A stretch of 64,000 nucleotides of DNA from Sinomonas atrocyanea. Lineage in GTDB: Bacteria; Actinomycetota; Actinomycetes; Actinomycetales; Micrococcaceae. This document shows, piece after piece, positions 17,723 to 25,886 of this stretch (positions are counted from its first letter, which is position 1; every line of letters starts with the position of its first letter). The stretch spans positions 1 through 64,000 of the forward strand of contig NZ_JAUSTE010000007.1 of assembly GCF_030812675.1 (NCBI RefSeq), given 5' to 3'. The notes beneath the pieces were generated by a model, which saw only the letters and a program-made list of their open reading frames with translations, was not told the DNA's origin and did no database searches. The position numbers were made by a program, and so were the translations under genes.

Positions 17723-18298
17723 ATGACCTTGCGCATCACCGGCGACGCCGCCGCCGACCGCCTGCTCACCGAGGACCCGCTCGCCCTGCTCATCGGCATG
17801 CTCCTGGACCAGCAGGTCCCCATGGAGACCGCGTTCGCCGGTCCCCTCAAGATCGCCGAGCGCGCGGGCACCCTGGACGCCGCCGCGCTCGCCCACACGA
17901 ACCCGGACGAGTTCGCGGCGCTGTTCAAGGAGACCCCGGCCGTGCACCGCTTTCCCGGCTCGATGGCGGCCCGCGTCCAGGCGCTGTGCGCGGCGATCGA
18001 GCAGGACTGGGGCGGGGACGCGGCGGCCCTGTGGACCGAGGGCGCCCCCGACGGCGCCGAGGTGCTCAGGCGCCTGAAGAAGCTCCCGGGCTTCGGGGAG
18101 CAGAAGGCCAAGATCTTCCTGGCGCTGCTGGGCAAGCAGTACGGCTACGCCGGCGCGGGCTGGCGCGAGGCCTCCGCCCCCTACGGCGAGGACGGCTCCC
18201 ACCGCAGCGTCGCGGACATCGTCTCCCCGGAGTCGCTGGCCAAGGTGCGCGAGTTCAAGCGCGCGCAGAAGGCCGCCGCGAAGACCCGGACGCCGTAG
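17723..18298 (+). CDS. HhH-GPD-type base-excision repair protein
   Basis: A 191-residue protein with the helix-hairpin-helix motif LKKLPGFGEQKAKIFLALLG at residues 118-137 and an N-terminal helical segment LLIGMLLDQQVPMETAFAGP typical of the HhH-GPD superfamily. It is shorter than AlkA/Nth enzymes, has no C-terminal iron-sulfur cluster cysteines, and belongs to an actinobacterial branch usually annotated as a base-excision DNA repair protein. It starts 40 bp after the isomerase gene but is functionally unrelated. Actual glycosylase activity is inferred from the family. Confidence 0.82.
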   Translation: MTLRITGDAAADRLLTEDPLALLIGMLLDQQVPMETAFAGPLKIAERAGTLDAAALAHTNPDEFAALFKETPAVHRFPGSMAARVQALCAAIEQDWGGDAAALWTEGAPDGAEVLRRLKKLPGFGEQKAKIFLALLGKQYGYAGAGWREASAPYGEDGSHRSVADIVSPESLAKVREFKRAQKAAAKTRTP

Positions 18299-18640
18299 GC
18301 CGGGGCCCTGCGCCGCGTGGTAGCATCGTCGCGGCCGGGGGTCCCGGCCGCGACGAAACAGGCTCATCGAGGACGCGCCGGCCGGCGCCATGAGGGGAAG
18401 CAGACGTGATCGCTGCAGTGAGCGGGGTGGCCATGACGGCCTGCTGCGCACCCCTGCGCCCGTCTGCCTCCGCTGCCTGAACCAGGCTTCCTGAACCCGA
18501 GCCCGTAGGTGCCCGGCGCGCCGCCGCGTGCCGACCATCGGACGAGGGCACCCCACGGCACCCCGGACGGCAGACACCGCCCGTCATGCCCCGCTCCGAC
18601 GAGCGCGGGCCCGAAGCGATGCCGCAAAGTGAGCCCTCCC
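18299..18640 (+). other. Gene-free region with a strong hairpin
   Basis: This 342-bp stretch has no convincing reading frame. At 18327-18355 a perfect 13-bp stem (CGTCGCGGCCGGG and its complement) closes a 3-nt loop and is probably the terminator of the HhH-GPD gene. The rest (18361-18640) is a long GC-rich leader before the FBP gene with several imperfect complementary stretches. I could not match it to a known riboswitch or small-RNA family. Confidence 0.5.
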
Positions 18641-19135
18641 ATGCAAAAGACCACCCTGAACCAGATCCGTTCCTCCTTCATCAACGCCAGCCGGTCCGAG
18701 GCCGCCCGCCTCACCCCGCCGAAGGACTTCGACGAGCTCGACTGGGATGCCCTCGACGTCCTGGGCTGGCGCGACCCGAAGATGCCCCTGCGCGGCTACC
18801 TCGTGGTCCCGCAGCCCGGCGGCCGGATCGTCTCCGCCATGCTCCGCGCGCCCGAGGGCGGAGCACGCAAGAACCGTGCCGTGCTGTGCGACCTGTGCCG
18901 CTCGGTGGATGCCACGAATGACGTCCTGCTGTGGGTGGCCCGCCGCGCCGGCGCCTCGGGGCGCAACGGCAACACGGTCGGCACCCTCATCTGCGCCGAC
19001 TTCGAGTGCAGCGCCAACGTGCGCGTCGCACCGCCTGCGGACCCCATCAACCCCGATCCGTCGCTCGTGGTGGCGAAGCGGGTCGAGGGCCTGGGCGCGC
19101 GGGCCGGCCTCTTCGTGGAGAAGGTGCGCGGCTAG
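18641..19135 (+). CDS. FBP (elongation factor G-binding, FusB-type) family protein
   Basis: A 164-residue protein whose C-terminal half is a treble-clef zinc finger. C83 and C86 form CDLC, and C118 and C123 form CADFEC, matching the FBP C-terminal domain of EF-G-binding proteins related to FusB/FusC. Those proteins help EF-G leave the ribosome and can give fusidic acid tolerance. The N-terminal helices (TLNQIRSSFINASRSEAARL) fit as well. The ATG at 18641 was chosen because similarity begins there. A 340-bp untranslated leader precedes it. The resistance role is not implied for every member. Confidence 0.82.
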   Translation: MQKTTLNQIRSSFINASRSEAARLTPPKDFDELDWDALDVLGWRDPKMPLRGYLVVPQPGGRIVSAMLRAPEGGARKNRAVLCDLCRSVDATNDVLLWVARRAGASGRNGNTVGTLICADFECSANVRVAPPADPINPDPSLVVAKRVEGLGARAGLFVEKVRG

Positions 19136-19146
19136 GGGAGGGGACC

Positions 19147-19180
19147 CGCGCACGACGCCGGCCACCCGCCGTCGTGCGCG
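19147..19180. terminator. Bidirectional terminator hairpin
   Basis: A perfect 11-bp stem (CGCGCACGACG at 19147-19157 and its complement at 19170-19180) encloses a 12-nt loop. It lies between the convergent FBP and permease genes. It shares the GCACGACG core with the stem-loops at 9.1 and 22.9 kb. Confidence 0.68.
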
Positions 19181-19185
19181 GACCC

Positions 19186-20625
19186 TCACCGCCCGCCCGG
19201 GGCACCCGCCTGGGCATGGCGCGGGCTGTCCGGATTGAGCAGCGAGTGCCGGCGGGAGTAGCCGAAGTAGATGGCGAGGCCTACCACGAGCCACACGGCG
19301 AACCGCACCCACGTCTCCCACGGCAGGGAGATGATGAGCCAGAGGGAGAACAGGACCCCGATCGCGGGCACCACCGGCATGAGCGGCGTGCGGAAGGACC
19401 GCGGGATCTCGGGGCTGCGGTAGCGCAGCACGATTACGGCCAGGCACACCACCACGAATGCGGACAGGATGCCGATGTTGGTCAGCTCGGCGACGGTGTT
19501 GATGGGCAGGACGCCGGCGAGGATGGCCGAGCCGAGACCCACGATCCATGTGACCCGGGTGGGGACGTGCCGCTTGGGATCGGTCCGGGCGAACCACTTC
19601 GGCAGCAGCCCGTCGCGGCTCATCGAGAACCACACGCGGGTGACGCCGAGCATGAACGTGAGCATCACCGTCAGGATCGAGATGATCGCGCCGACGGCGA
19701 TCACGTCCGCGACCCCGGGGAGCCCCACCGCGGCGAACGCGCTGGCGAAGCCGGACTTCGGATCGATCTGCGTGTAGTTCTGCATCCCGGTGAGCACGAG
19801 GGTCGCGAGGACGTAGAGGACCATGGCGATCACGAGGGAGTAGATGATGGCCTTGGGCATGTGCCGGGTGGCGTCGCGCGACTCCTCGGCGGCGGTGCTC
19901 ATCGCGTCGTAGCCGAACACGGCGAAGAACACCGTGGCCGCGCCGGTCATCACCCCGCCGAAGCCGAAGGGGAAGTAGGGGTGGTAGTTGGCGCTGTTGA
20001 TGTGGAACACGCCGAGGACCACGATCACCACGACGAGCAGCACCTTCAGGGCCACGACCAGCAGCTCGAACCGGCCCGTGCTCTGGATGCCGCGGGTCAG
20101 GATCCACGCCGTGAGCAGGCACAGGATGATCGCGAAGACGTCCACCACGTGCCCCGGCCCGGTGCCGGGGGCGCCGAGCATCCACGCGGGCAGGTCGACG
20201 CCGAGCTGGCCCACGAGGAAGCCGAAGTACCCGGAGATGCCGATCGCGACCACGGCGACGATGGCCGTGTACTCGAGCAGGAGGTCCCAGCCGATGAACC
20301 ACCCCACCACCTCGCCGAGGGCCGCGTACCCATAGGTGTAGGCCGAGCCGGCCTTGGGGATCATGCCGGCGAACTCGGCGTAGGAGAGGGCGGCGGCCGC
20401 GCTCGCGACGCCCGCGACGAGGAAGGAGATGAGCACGGCCGGACCGGCGGTCTGGTGCGCCACGGCTCCGGCGAGGGAGAAGATGCCGGCACCGATGATC
20501 CCGCCGACGCCGATCGCGGTCAGCTGCCAGAGGCCGAGGGTCCGCGACAGGTGCCCGATGCCGGCCTCCTCCTCGATGTCACCGATCGGCTTGCGCCGGA
20601 GGATGGACTGTCGTGAGCCTGACAT
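19186..20625 (-). CDS. APC-family amino acid permease (cationic amino acid transporter-like)
   Basis: A 479-residue protein with about 12 membrane segments. The N-terminal half contains the APC consensus TAIGVGGIIGAGIFSLAG and SYAEFAGMIPKAGSAYTYGY. The later FFAVFGYDAMSTAAEESRD segment is the substrate- and proton-coupling helix region seen in CAT/YfnA-type transporters. The ATG at 20625 follows AGGAGG. It stands alone between the FBP gene and a LacI gene. Amino-acid symport is inferred from the family; the substrate is not predictable. Confidence 0.88.
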   Translation of the reverse strand: MSGSRQSILRRKPIGDIEEEAGIGHLSRTLGLWQLTAIGVGGIIGAGIFSLAGAVAHQTAGPAVLISFLVAGVASAAAALSYAEFAGMIPKAGSAYTYGYAALGEVVGWFIGWDLLLEYTAIVAVVAIGISGYFGFLVGQLGVDLPAWMLGAPGTGPGHVVDVFAIILCLLTAWILTRGIQSTGRFELLVVALKVLLVVVIVVLGVFHINSANYHPYFPFGFGGVMTGAATVFFAVFGYDAMSTAAEESRDATRHMPKAIIYSLVIAMVLYVLATLVLTGMQNYTQIDPKSGFASAFAAVGLPGVADVIAVGAIISILTVMLTFMLGVTRVWFSMSRDGLLPKWFARTDPKRHVPTRVTWIVGLGSAILAGVLPINTVAELTNIGILSAFVVVCLAVIVLRYRSPEIPRSFRTPLMPVVPAIGVLFSLWLIISLPWETWVRFAVWLVVGLAIYFGYSRRHSLLNPDSPRHAQAGAPGGR

Positions 20626-20724
20626 CGCGGCCTCCTGGTGGTTGGCTCTCGATCCTCGGATGCTCCGCAGGGTACTCCTGTCGCGGGCTCCTGTCGCCGC
20701 CGGAACCGGGAGGATCCGCTGGGC

Positions 20725-21768
20725 TCACCCGAGGGCGGCGGGAAGGGCCCGGCGCACGACGGCGGCCGGCGGCGCGGTGCTCGAGCGCACCTTGAGCTCG
20801 GGGTCGAGGAGAGTGGCCGCGCCGCCGTCGGCGGCGGGGTCCGGCACGCCGCGGGCGGCGATCGTCTCGGCGAGGAGGGCGGCGGCGACCCGCCCGGCCT
20901 CCCGGCTGGCGTTGTCCACGCTCGTGAGGCCGACGGCGCGCAGGCGGGCGGCAGGGGTGTCGTCGTACCCGGCCAGCGAGAGGTCCTCCGGGACGTGCAG
21001 CCCGAGTTCCTCCGCCGCGGAGAGCGCGCCGAGGGCCGCCATATCGTTGACGGCGAAGATCGCGGTGGGGCGGGGGTCGGTTCGCAGGACCTCGAGCGCC
21101 GCGAGGCGTCCGGCCTCCTCGGTGCGGCCGGCGGCGACCGTGACCGCGTCGAGCCCCGCACGGCGCGCCTCGGCCTCGAAGCCCGCACGGCGGGCGTCGC
21201 CGACGGCGGTCCCCGGATCGGCCAGATGGGCAACCCTCGTGTGCCCGAGCTCCGCGAAGTGGCGGACCACGCGGCGTGCGCCCTCGCGGTCGTCGTTGGT
21301 CACGACGGCGGCTCCGGCCACCTGGGCCCGCGCCGCACCGACCTGGACCACGGGCAGCGGCCCGAGAGGCGGCAGGGCTTCCTCGGCGCCATCCAGCGTC
21401 CCCACGAGCACGAGGCCCTCGACCCGCAGCTCGAGGTAGCGCTCGGCGAGCCCGGCCCCCTCGAGGCGCCAGTCGCCGAGCAGCGGGCTCAGCCCGGCCG
21501 CGTGGAGGCCGCCGGAGAGGCCCTCCACGGCGGGGACGTACCAGGGATTCCGGAGGTCGTCGAGAATGAGGCCGACGATCCCGCTGCGGGCGGACCCCAT
21601 GGCCCGGGCGGCGGCGTTGGGCCGGTAGCCCAGCTCCTCGGCGGCCTCGAGCACCGCGCGGCGCCTGGCCTCGCTCACGTACCCGGTGCCGCGGAGCGCC
21701 AGGGATGCGGCGGACTTCGAGACGCCTGCGCGCGCGGCGACGTCGAGGATCGTCACGGACTTGGCCAA
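20725..21768 (-). CDS. LacI-family transcriptional regulator
   Basis: A 347-residue LacI protein with DNA-binding head TILDVAARAGVSKSAASLALRG, hinge LGYRPNAAARAMGSARSG and effector domain (VGLILDDLRNPWYVPAVEGL, IFAVNDMAALGAL, SLAGYDDTPAARL). It diverges from the IolG-like gene at 21.9 kb. The palindrome GGAACGTTCC just downstream of that gene's -10 box is the likely operator. It is the third LacI gene in 11 kb, each beside its own dehydrogenase. Confidence 0.88.
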   Translation of the reverse strand: MAKSVTILDVAARAGVSKSAASLALRGTGYVSEARRRAVLEAAEELGYRPNAAARAMGSARSGIVGLILDDLRNPWYVPAVEGLSGGLHAAGLSPLLGDWRLEGAGLAERYLELRVEGLVLVGTLDGAEEALPPLGPLPVVQVGAARAQVAGAAVVTNDDREGARRVVRHFAELGHTRVAHLADPGTAVGDARRAGFEAEARRAGLDAVTVAAGRTEEAGRLAALEVLRTDPRPTAIFAVNDMAALGALSAAEELGLHVPEDLSLAGYDDTPAARLRAVGLTSVDNASREAGRVAAALLAETIAARGVPDPAADGGAATLLDPELKVRSSTAPPAAVVRRALPAALG

Positions 21769-21786
21769 CCGGTACTCCTTCTTCCA

Positions 21787-21854
21787 TGTCAGGACAAACC
21801 TTGACCCGAGGCCTTGGCTTCAGGGATACTCTAATCCTGTTGTTGGAACGTTCC
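21787..21854 (+). promoter_or_regulatory. Promoter with GntR-type and LacI-type operators
   Basis: The motif TGTCAGGACAAA is at 21787-21798. TTGACC (21801-21806) and GATACT (21825-21830), 18 bp apart, give a plausible promoter. The palindrome GGAACGTTCC (21845-21854, within TTGGAACGTTCCCA) sits downstream of the -10 box. The layout repeats that at 12.3 kb: GntR-type motif near -35 and LacI-type palindrome near the start point. The reverse complement of the first site, TGTCCTGACA, fits the IolR consensus KGWCHTRACA that I recall for Corynebacterium glutamicum. Confidence 0.72.
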
Positions 21855-21874
21855 CATACGCAAAGGAGTGTCGC

Positions 21875-22912
21875 ATGAAGACCATCACCCTCGGGCTCGT
21901 CGGCGTCGGCCGCATCGGCGTCATGCACGCCCGCAATATCGCCGCCCTCGTGCGGCACTTCGCCGACCGCGGCGTAGACCTGCGCCTGGCCCTGACCGAC
22001 GTTGCCGAGGAGCATGCCCGCAGCGTCGCCGCCGAGGTCCGCGCGGAGTTCGTGCCGGGCGGGGCGCCGAGCCTGATCGCCCATGGCGTCGACGCGCTCG
22101 TCATCGCGACCGGGACGCAGACGCACCCCGAGCTGATCCGCGCCGGGGTGGACGCCGGCATCCCGGTGTTCTGCGAGAAGCCGGTGGCGGGATCCGTGGC
22201 CGACTCCCTGCCGGTGCTCGAGTACATCGCGGCGAAGGGCGGCACGGTGCAGATCGGCCACCAGCGCCGCTTCGACGCCGGCTACCTCGAGGCCAGGCGG
22301 CGCTTCGACGCCGGGGAGATCGGCTGGATCCACTCGCTGCGCGCCATGACCGGGGACATGGTTCCCCCGTCGGTCGAGTTCATCGCCACCTCGGGCGGCC
22401 TCTTCCGCGACTGCTCCGTGCACGACTTCGACATCCTCCGCTGGCTCACCGGACGCGAGATCGTGGAGGTCTACGCCCGGGGCTCCAACAACGGCGACCC
22501 GGCAATCGGCGAGGTCGGGGACGTGGACACGGCGCTCGCCGTGGTGACGCTCGACGACGGCACCGTGGGCACCGTCTCGGCGACCCGCTACAACGGGGCG
22601 GGGCACGACGTGCGCCTCGAGATCCAGGGGTCGCAGTCCTCGGTCATGGTCGGCCTGGACGAGAAGACCGCGCTGCGCTCGACCGAGCCCGGCGCAGCGT
22701 TCCCCGGCGGGGAGACCCATAAGACCTTCGCCGAGCGGTTCGACGCTGCCTACCGTGCCGAGCTCGCGGCCTTCGTCGAGCTCGTCCTCGGCGAGCGTGA
22801 GAACCCCTGCACGCCCGAGGACGCCGTCGCCGCCTCGCGCGTGGCCGACGCTGCCCAGGAGTCCCTCGAGACGGGCGCCCCCGTAAAGGTGGCGGTGGCC
22901 GCGCGCGCCTGA
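21875..22912 (+). CDS. Inositol 2-dehydrogenase-like protein (Gfo/Idh/MocA)
   Basis: A 345-residue protein with Rossmann motif GVGRIG (10-15), EKP (101-103) and the complete IolG-type catalytic pair D179/H183 in FRDCSVHDFDILRWL. The IGHQRRFDAGY segment is also IolG-like. The start is the ATG at 21875 behind AAAGGAG. It is monocistronic, ends at a strong terminator, and is divergent from its own LacI regulator while also carrying the putative GntR motif. It may serve scyllo- or chiro-inositol, or be a second myo-inositol dehydrogenase. Confidence 0.85.
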   Translation: MKTITLGLVGVGRIGVMHARNIAALVRHFADRGVDLRLALTDVAEEHARSVAAEVRAEFVPGGAPSLIAHGVDALVIATGTQTHPELIRAGVDAGIPVFCEKPVAGSVADSLPVLEYIAAKGGTVQIGHQRRFDAGYLEARRRFDAGEIGWIHSLRAMTGDMVPPSVEFIATSGGLFRDCSVHDFDILRWLTGREIVEVYARGSNNGDPAIGEVGDVDTALAVVTLDDGTVGTVSATRYNGAGHDVRLEIQGSQSSVMVGLDEKTALRSTEPGAAFPGGETHKTFAERFDAAYRAELAAFVELVLGERENPCTPEDAVAASRVADAAQESLETGAPVKVAVAARA

Positions 22913-22930
22913 GCGCGCCGCTGTCGGCGA

Positions 22931-22980
22931 GCACGACGTCGGCGGGCCGCCTCGCGCGGGGCCGGCCGCCGACGTCGTGC
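22931..22980. terminator. Strong bidirectional terminator hairpin
   Basis: A perfect 15-bp stem (GCACGACGTCGGCGG at 22931-22945 and its complement at 22966-22980) with a 20-nt GC-rich loop lies between the convergent dehydrogenase and CehA-like genes. It carries the GCACGACG core found at other terminators here. Confidence 0.75.
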
Positions 22981-22991
22981 CTCCGGTGCCG

Positions 22992-24566
22992 CTACTTCGA
23001 CCCGAGGAAGATCGGGTTCGTCAGTGCGGCCATCGGCCCGAGGGGGAGGTCCGGCCCCATCTCGGTGCCGCTGCCCGAGGTGCCGTCCCCCTTCGGGTGG
23101 CGGACCTCGACGCGCAGGTAGGCGGCGAGCTGCGGGGTCGTGACCCACGTGACCGTGCCCTGGCCCGAGGCCGGCAGGGTGACCTGCTGCGTCTGGCCCT
23201 CGTCCGTGATGAAGCGGACCACGCCGTTCGGGACCCCGCCGACGGTCGCCGTCACCGTGACCGGGGCGTCCGGGGCGACGTCGAGCCGCTCGCCGATGCC
23301 CGCCGTCTTCCCGCCGGACTTCACGGCGAGGTCGAGCGTGATGTCCGCCGACTGGGCAATCCAGGACCGGCCGCTGCGGATGCCCTCGAGGATCGCGTCG
23401 TGCGAGAGCGCCGCGGCGTTGACCACGTTGTGCGGCCAGCCGATGACCTGCGGGGAGCTGTGCGCGTCGGAGTTGCCCATGGCCGGAAGCCAGCGGCCGT
23501 TGGTGCGGACGGAGTGGATCAGCATCGAGTCCCACGTGCTGATCGACATCTCGTCGTCATGGGTCCAGGGGCCCGTCCAGACCTCGACCGCGTCCGCGTC
23601 GTCGTAGCCGAACTTCCAGCGGCATGCGACGTAGGGGCAGTACGGGTGGGCCGGGACCACCAGGCCGCCGCGGGAGTGGATGAGCTGCGCGGCGTCCTCG
23701 AAGCCCTTGTCCCGGGCGCGGTAGCGCCAGTCGATCCAGTCGCCGGGCGGGAGGCCGAGCGCGAGGTAGTGGCCGTTGCGGGTGGTGACCTCCTCGCCGG
23801 TGAGGATGAGGAGGTCGTTGCCCGCGAGCGGCCCCCACACCCCGTGCGAGGCGGGCGTGTTGTGGTCGGTGGAGATCATGAAGTCGAGGCGGGCGGCGCG
23901 GGCGCCGGCGGCCACCTCCTCCGGGGTCCGCTTGCCGTCCGAGTAGACGGTGTGCAGGTGGGCGTCGCCGCGGTACCAGCCCGCGCCCTTGCCGGCCACG
24001 GCCTGGGCCGGGTACTTCGGCTGGAAGGGCGCGCCGTCCGGGCCGTAGTCCAGGGTGACGGTGACCGAGTAGTCGAGCCCGGCCTCGGCGACCTGGTAGG
24101 GGCCGAGGGCGATGTTCCAGGTGCCCTTGCCGATCGGTCCGGGCAGGTAGCCGGGCGTGGCCTCGGCGGCGCTGATGAAGAACTCGGTGCGGAAGCCGCC
24201 GGACCAGCCCCGGAAGCCCTTGCCCTGGAGGCGGGTGCCCTGCTCGTCGAAGATGCCGATGTCGCACGAGTTGGAGAGCAGGCCCGGCGCCACCGTGGGC
24301 CTGCTGTACGTGTAGGAGACGCTGATCTTGTTCACGCCCGCGGGGACCTCCACGGGCAGGTACACGAAGTCGGCAGCACCCGGATTGAGGTGGCCGGTGA
24401 TCGTCTTGGTCTTGCTCTTGCCGCTGTCCGCGGACGCGAAGGTCATCGGCGTCAGGGTCAGCGCCGCGCCCGCGAGCGCGGCGGCCAGGAAGCCCCGGCG
24501 CGAGGGGGAGAGGAGGGCAGGGGTGTCGCCGCTGTGGGCCTTGCAGGGGGAAGTCACCCGCGACAT
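22992..24566 (-). CDS. Tat-exported CehA/McbA-family (PHP) metallohydrolase
   Basis: A 524-residue protein with a twin-arginine signal (SRRGFLAAALAGAALTLTP, residues 22-40), so it is exported folded. Residues 200-370 hold PHP-type metal motifs: DAHLH (201-205), STDHN (232-236), GEE (257-259), PAHP (305-308) and NSDAH (365-369). This set matches the CehA/McbA family, which includes carbaryl hydrolases. The first 150 residues form a beta-rich domain and the last 110 another. The natural substrate is unknown; an extracellular phospho- or carboxyl-ester is possible. It converges on the IolG-like gene and diverges from the LOG-like gene. Confidence 0.85.
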   Translation of the reverse strand: MSRVTSPCKAHSGDTPALLSPSRRGFLAAALAGAALTLTPMTFASADSGKSKTKTITGHLNPGAADFVYLPVEVPAGVNKISVSYTYSRPTVAPGLLSNSCDIGIFDEQGTRLQGKGFRGWSGGFRTEFFISAAEATPGYLPGPIGKGTWNIALGPYQVAEAGLDYSVTVTLDYGPDGAPFQPKYPAQAVAGKGAGWYRGDAHLHTVYSDGKRTPEEVAAGARAARLDFMISTDHNTPASHGVWGPLAGNDLLILTGEEVTTRNGHYLALGLPPGDWIDWRYRARDKGFEDAAQLIHSRGGLVVPAHPYCPYVACRWKFGYDDADAVEVWTGPWTHDDEMSISTWDSMLIHSVRTNGRWLPAMGNSDAHSSPQVIGWPHNVVNAAALSHDAILEGIRSGRSWIAQSADITLDLAVKSGGKTAGIGERLDVAPDAPVTVTATVGGVPNGVVRFITDEGQTQQVTLPASGQGTVTWVTTPQLAAYLRVEVRHPKGDGTSGSGTEMGPDLPLGPMAALTNPIFLGSK

Positions 24567-24643
24567 CGTGGTGGCCCGTACTTAACGGTAGGCAACGCGG
24601 AGAGGGCCGGGGCCTGAACACCGCGGGTGGATAGTCTGGCCCC

Positions 24644-25768
24644 ATGAACGCCACGCCTGCGCTGGGCCCGATGCCCCGGACGCTCGAGGTCGAGTCGCTT
24701 GAGCGCTTCGACGCGCTCGTGGCGGCCGGTGCGACGGCGCTCGCCGGGTGGCACGTCCAGTCCGTGGACCTCACGGGGCGCTCGGACGTCCTCAAGCGTC
24801 TGGACCCCTCGGGGGCGATGTTCCTGGGGTGCCGCCTCCAGGACGGGATGGAGCAGTCGCTGCGCACCCGCGGAGCCCTCGTGTTCCCGATCCTGCCCGG
24901 CGTGCCGTTCGACCCCTACCGGCCCACCCTCTACACCGGGCCCGAGCTGTACGAGGGGGTCACCGCCCTGCCCTACGAGCAGACCCCGGACGCCCTCATC
25001 TACGCGTGGACCAAGCGGCAGGGGAGGGCCGGCGTCGAGTCCGCCATCTCGGCCGCCCTCCACGACCACCACATCGGCGATGCCCTCCAGGACGCCCTCG
25101 AGGGCGAGTTCGCGGGGCGCCGGATCGTGGGCGTCATGGGCGGCCACGTCGCCCCGCGAGGAAGCCGGACGTACGACGACGCCGCCCGCCTGGGGCGCGG
25201 GCTCGCCGCGGCGGGGCTCGTGGTCGCCACCGGGGGAGGGCCCGGCGCGATGGAGGCCGCGAACCTGGGCGCCTACCTCTCGGCCTTCCCGGAGGGCGCG
25301 CTGGACGCGGCGCTGCGGCAGATCGCCGTCGTGCCCCTGTTCCGTCCGTCCGTGAGCGCGTGGGCGCGGGCGGCCCTCGGCGTCCTCGGCGGTTTCCCCG
25401 GGGGTGCCGAGAACCTCGGGGTGCCCACGTGGTTCTACGGCCACGAGCCGCCGAACATGTTCGCGACCCACATCGCCAAGTACTTCGCGAACTCCGTCCG
25501 CGAGGCCGTGCTCCTGGAGAAGTGCACCGGCGGGGTGGTCTTCCTCCCCGGCGCGGCGGGGACCGTGCAGGAGGTCTTCCAGGACGCGTGCGAGAACTAC
25601 TACGGCGCGGACGGGACGATTACCCCGATGGTCCTCGTCGGGGTGCGGCACTGGACCGAGGAGCTGCCCGCGTGGCCGCTGCTCGAGAGCCTGGCCCGTG
25701 GCCGCGGCATGGCCGCGCGCGTGCACCTGGTCGACTCGGTCGAGGAGGCGGTCGCGGTCCTGCGCTGA
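24644..25768 (+). CDS. LOG-family-like (TIGR00730-type) Rossmann protein
   Basis: A 374-residue protein with the two signatures of the LOG/lysine-decarboxylase-like nucleotide family: GGGPGAMEAAN (197-207) and a variant PGAAGTVQE (302-310) in place of the usual PGGxGTxxE. Family members hydrolyse nucleoside monophosphates to free base and ribose phosphate. It is almost twice the length of minimal LOG proteins, with an N-terminal domain of about 155 residues that resembles the layout of PpnN-type nucleosidases. The Gly-to-Ala change in the second motif is notable. It ends shortly before a repeat element. Confidence 0.75.
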   Translation: MNATPALGPMPRTLEVESLERFDALVAAGATALAGWHVQSVDLTGRSDVLKRLDPSGAMFLGCRLQDGMEQSLRTRGALVFPILPGVPFDPYRPTLYTGPELYEGVTALPYEQTPDALIYAWTKRQGRAGVESAISAALHDHHIGDALQDALEGEFAGRRIVGVMGGHVAPRGSRTYDDAARLGRGLAAAGLVVATGGGPGAMEAANLGAYLSAFPEGALDAALRQIAVVPLFRPSVSAWARAALGVLGGFPGGAENLGVPTWFYGHEPPNMFATHIAKYFANSVREAVLLEKCTGGVVFLPGAAGTVQEVFQDACENYYGADGTITPMVLVGVRHWTEELPAWPLLESLARGRGMAARVHLVDSVEEAVAVLR

Positions 25769-25782
25769 CCACCGCCGGGCGC

Positions 25783-25886
25783 AGGGACATGACCCCTCAG
25801 CGCAGGGACATGACCCGTCACCCGGTAGACCGGTTGAGGGGTCATGTCCCTAGGTTGTGGGGTCATGTCCCTAGGTTGAGGGGTCA
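25783..25886. repeat. 21-bp-period head-to-head repeat element (family A, copy 1)
   Basis: Two direct units AGGGACATGACCCCTCA (25783-25799) and AGGGACATGACCCGTCA (25804-25820) face inverted units at 25835-25851, 25856-25872 and a truncated one at 25877-25886. Successive starts are always 21 bp apart. The last unit supplies the TGA stop of the convergent MHS transporter gene. The element fills the space between two convergent genes and can fold into a long hairpin, so it may act as a two-way terminator. Confidence 0.85.

Noticed and set aside
18361-18640. A named small RNA (SRP RNA, tmRNA or a known riboswitch) in the leader of the FBP gene
   Set aside because: A GGAAGCAG string recalls SRP RNA but the rest of the signature is missing; no tRNA-like end or recognised aptamer core was found.
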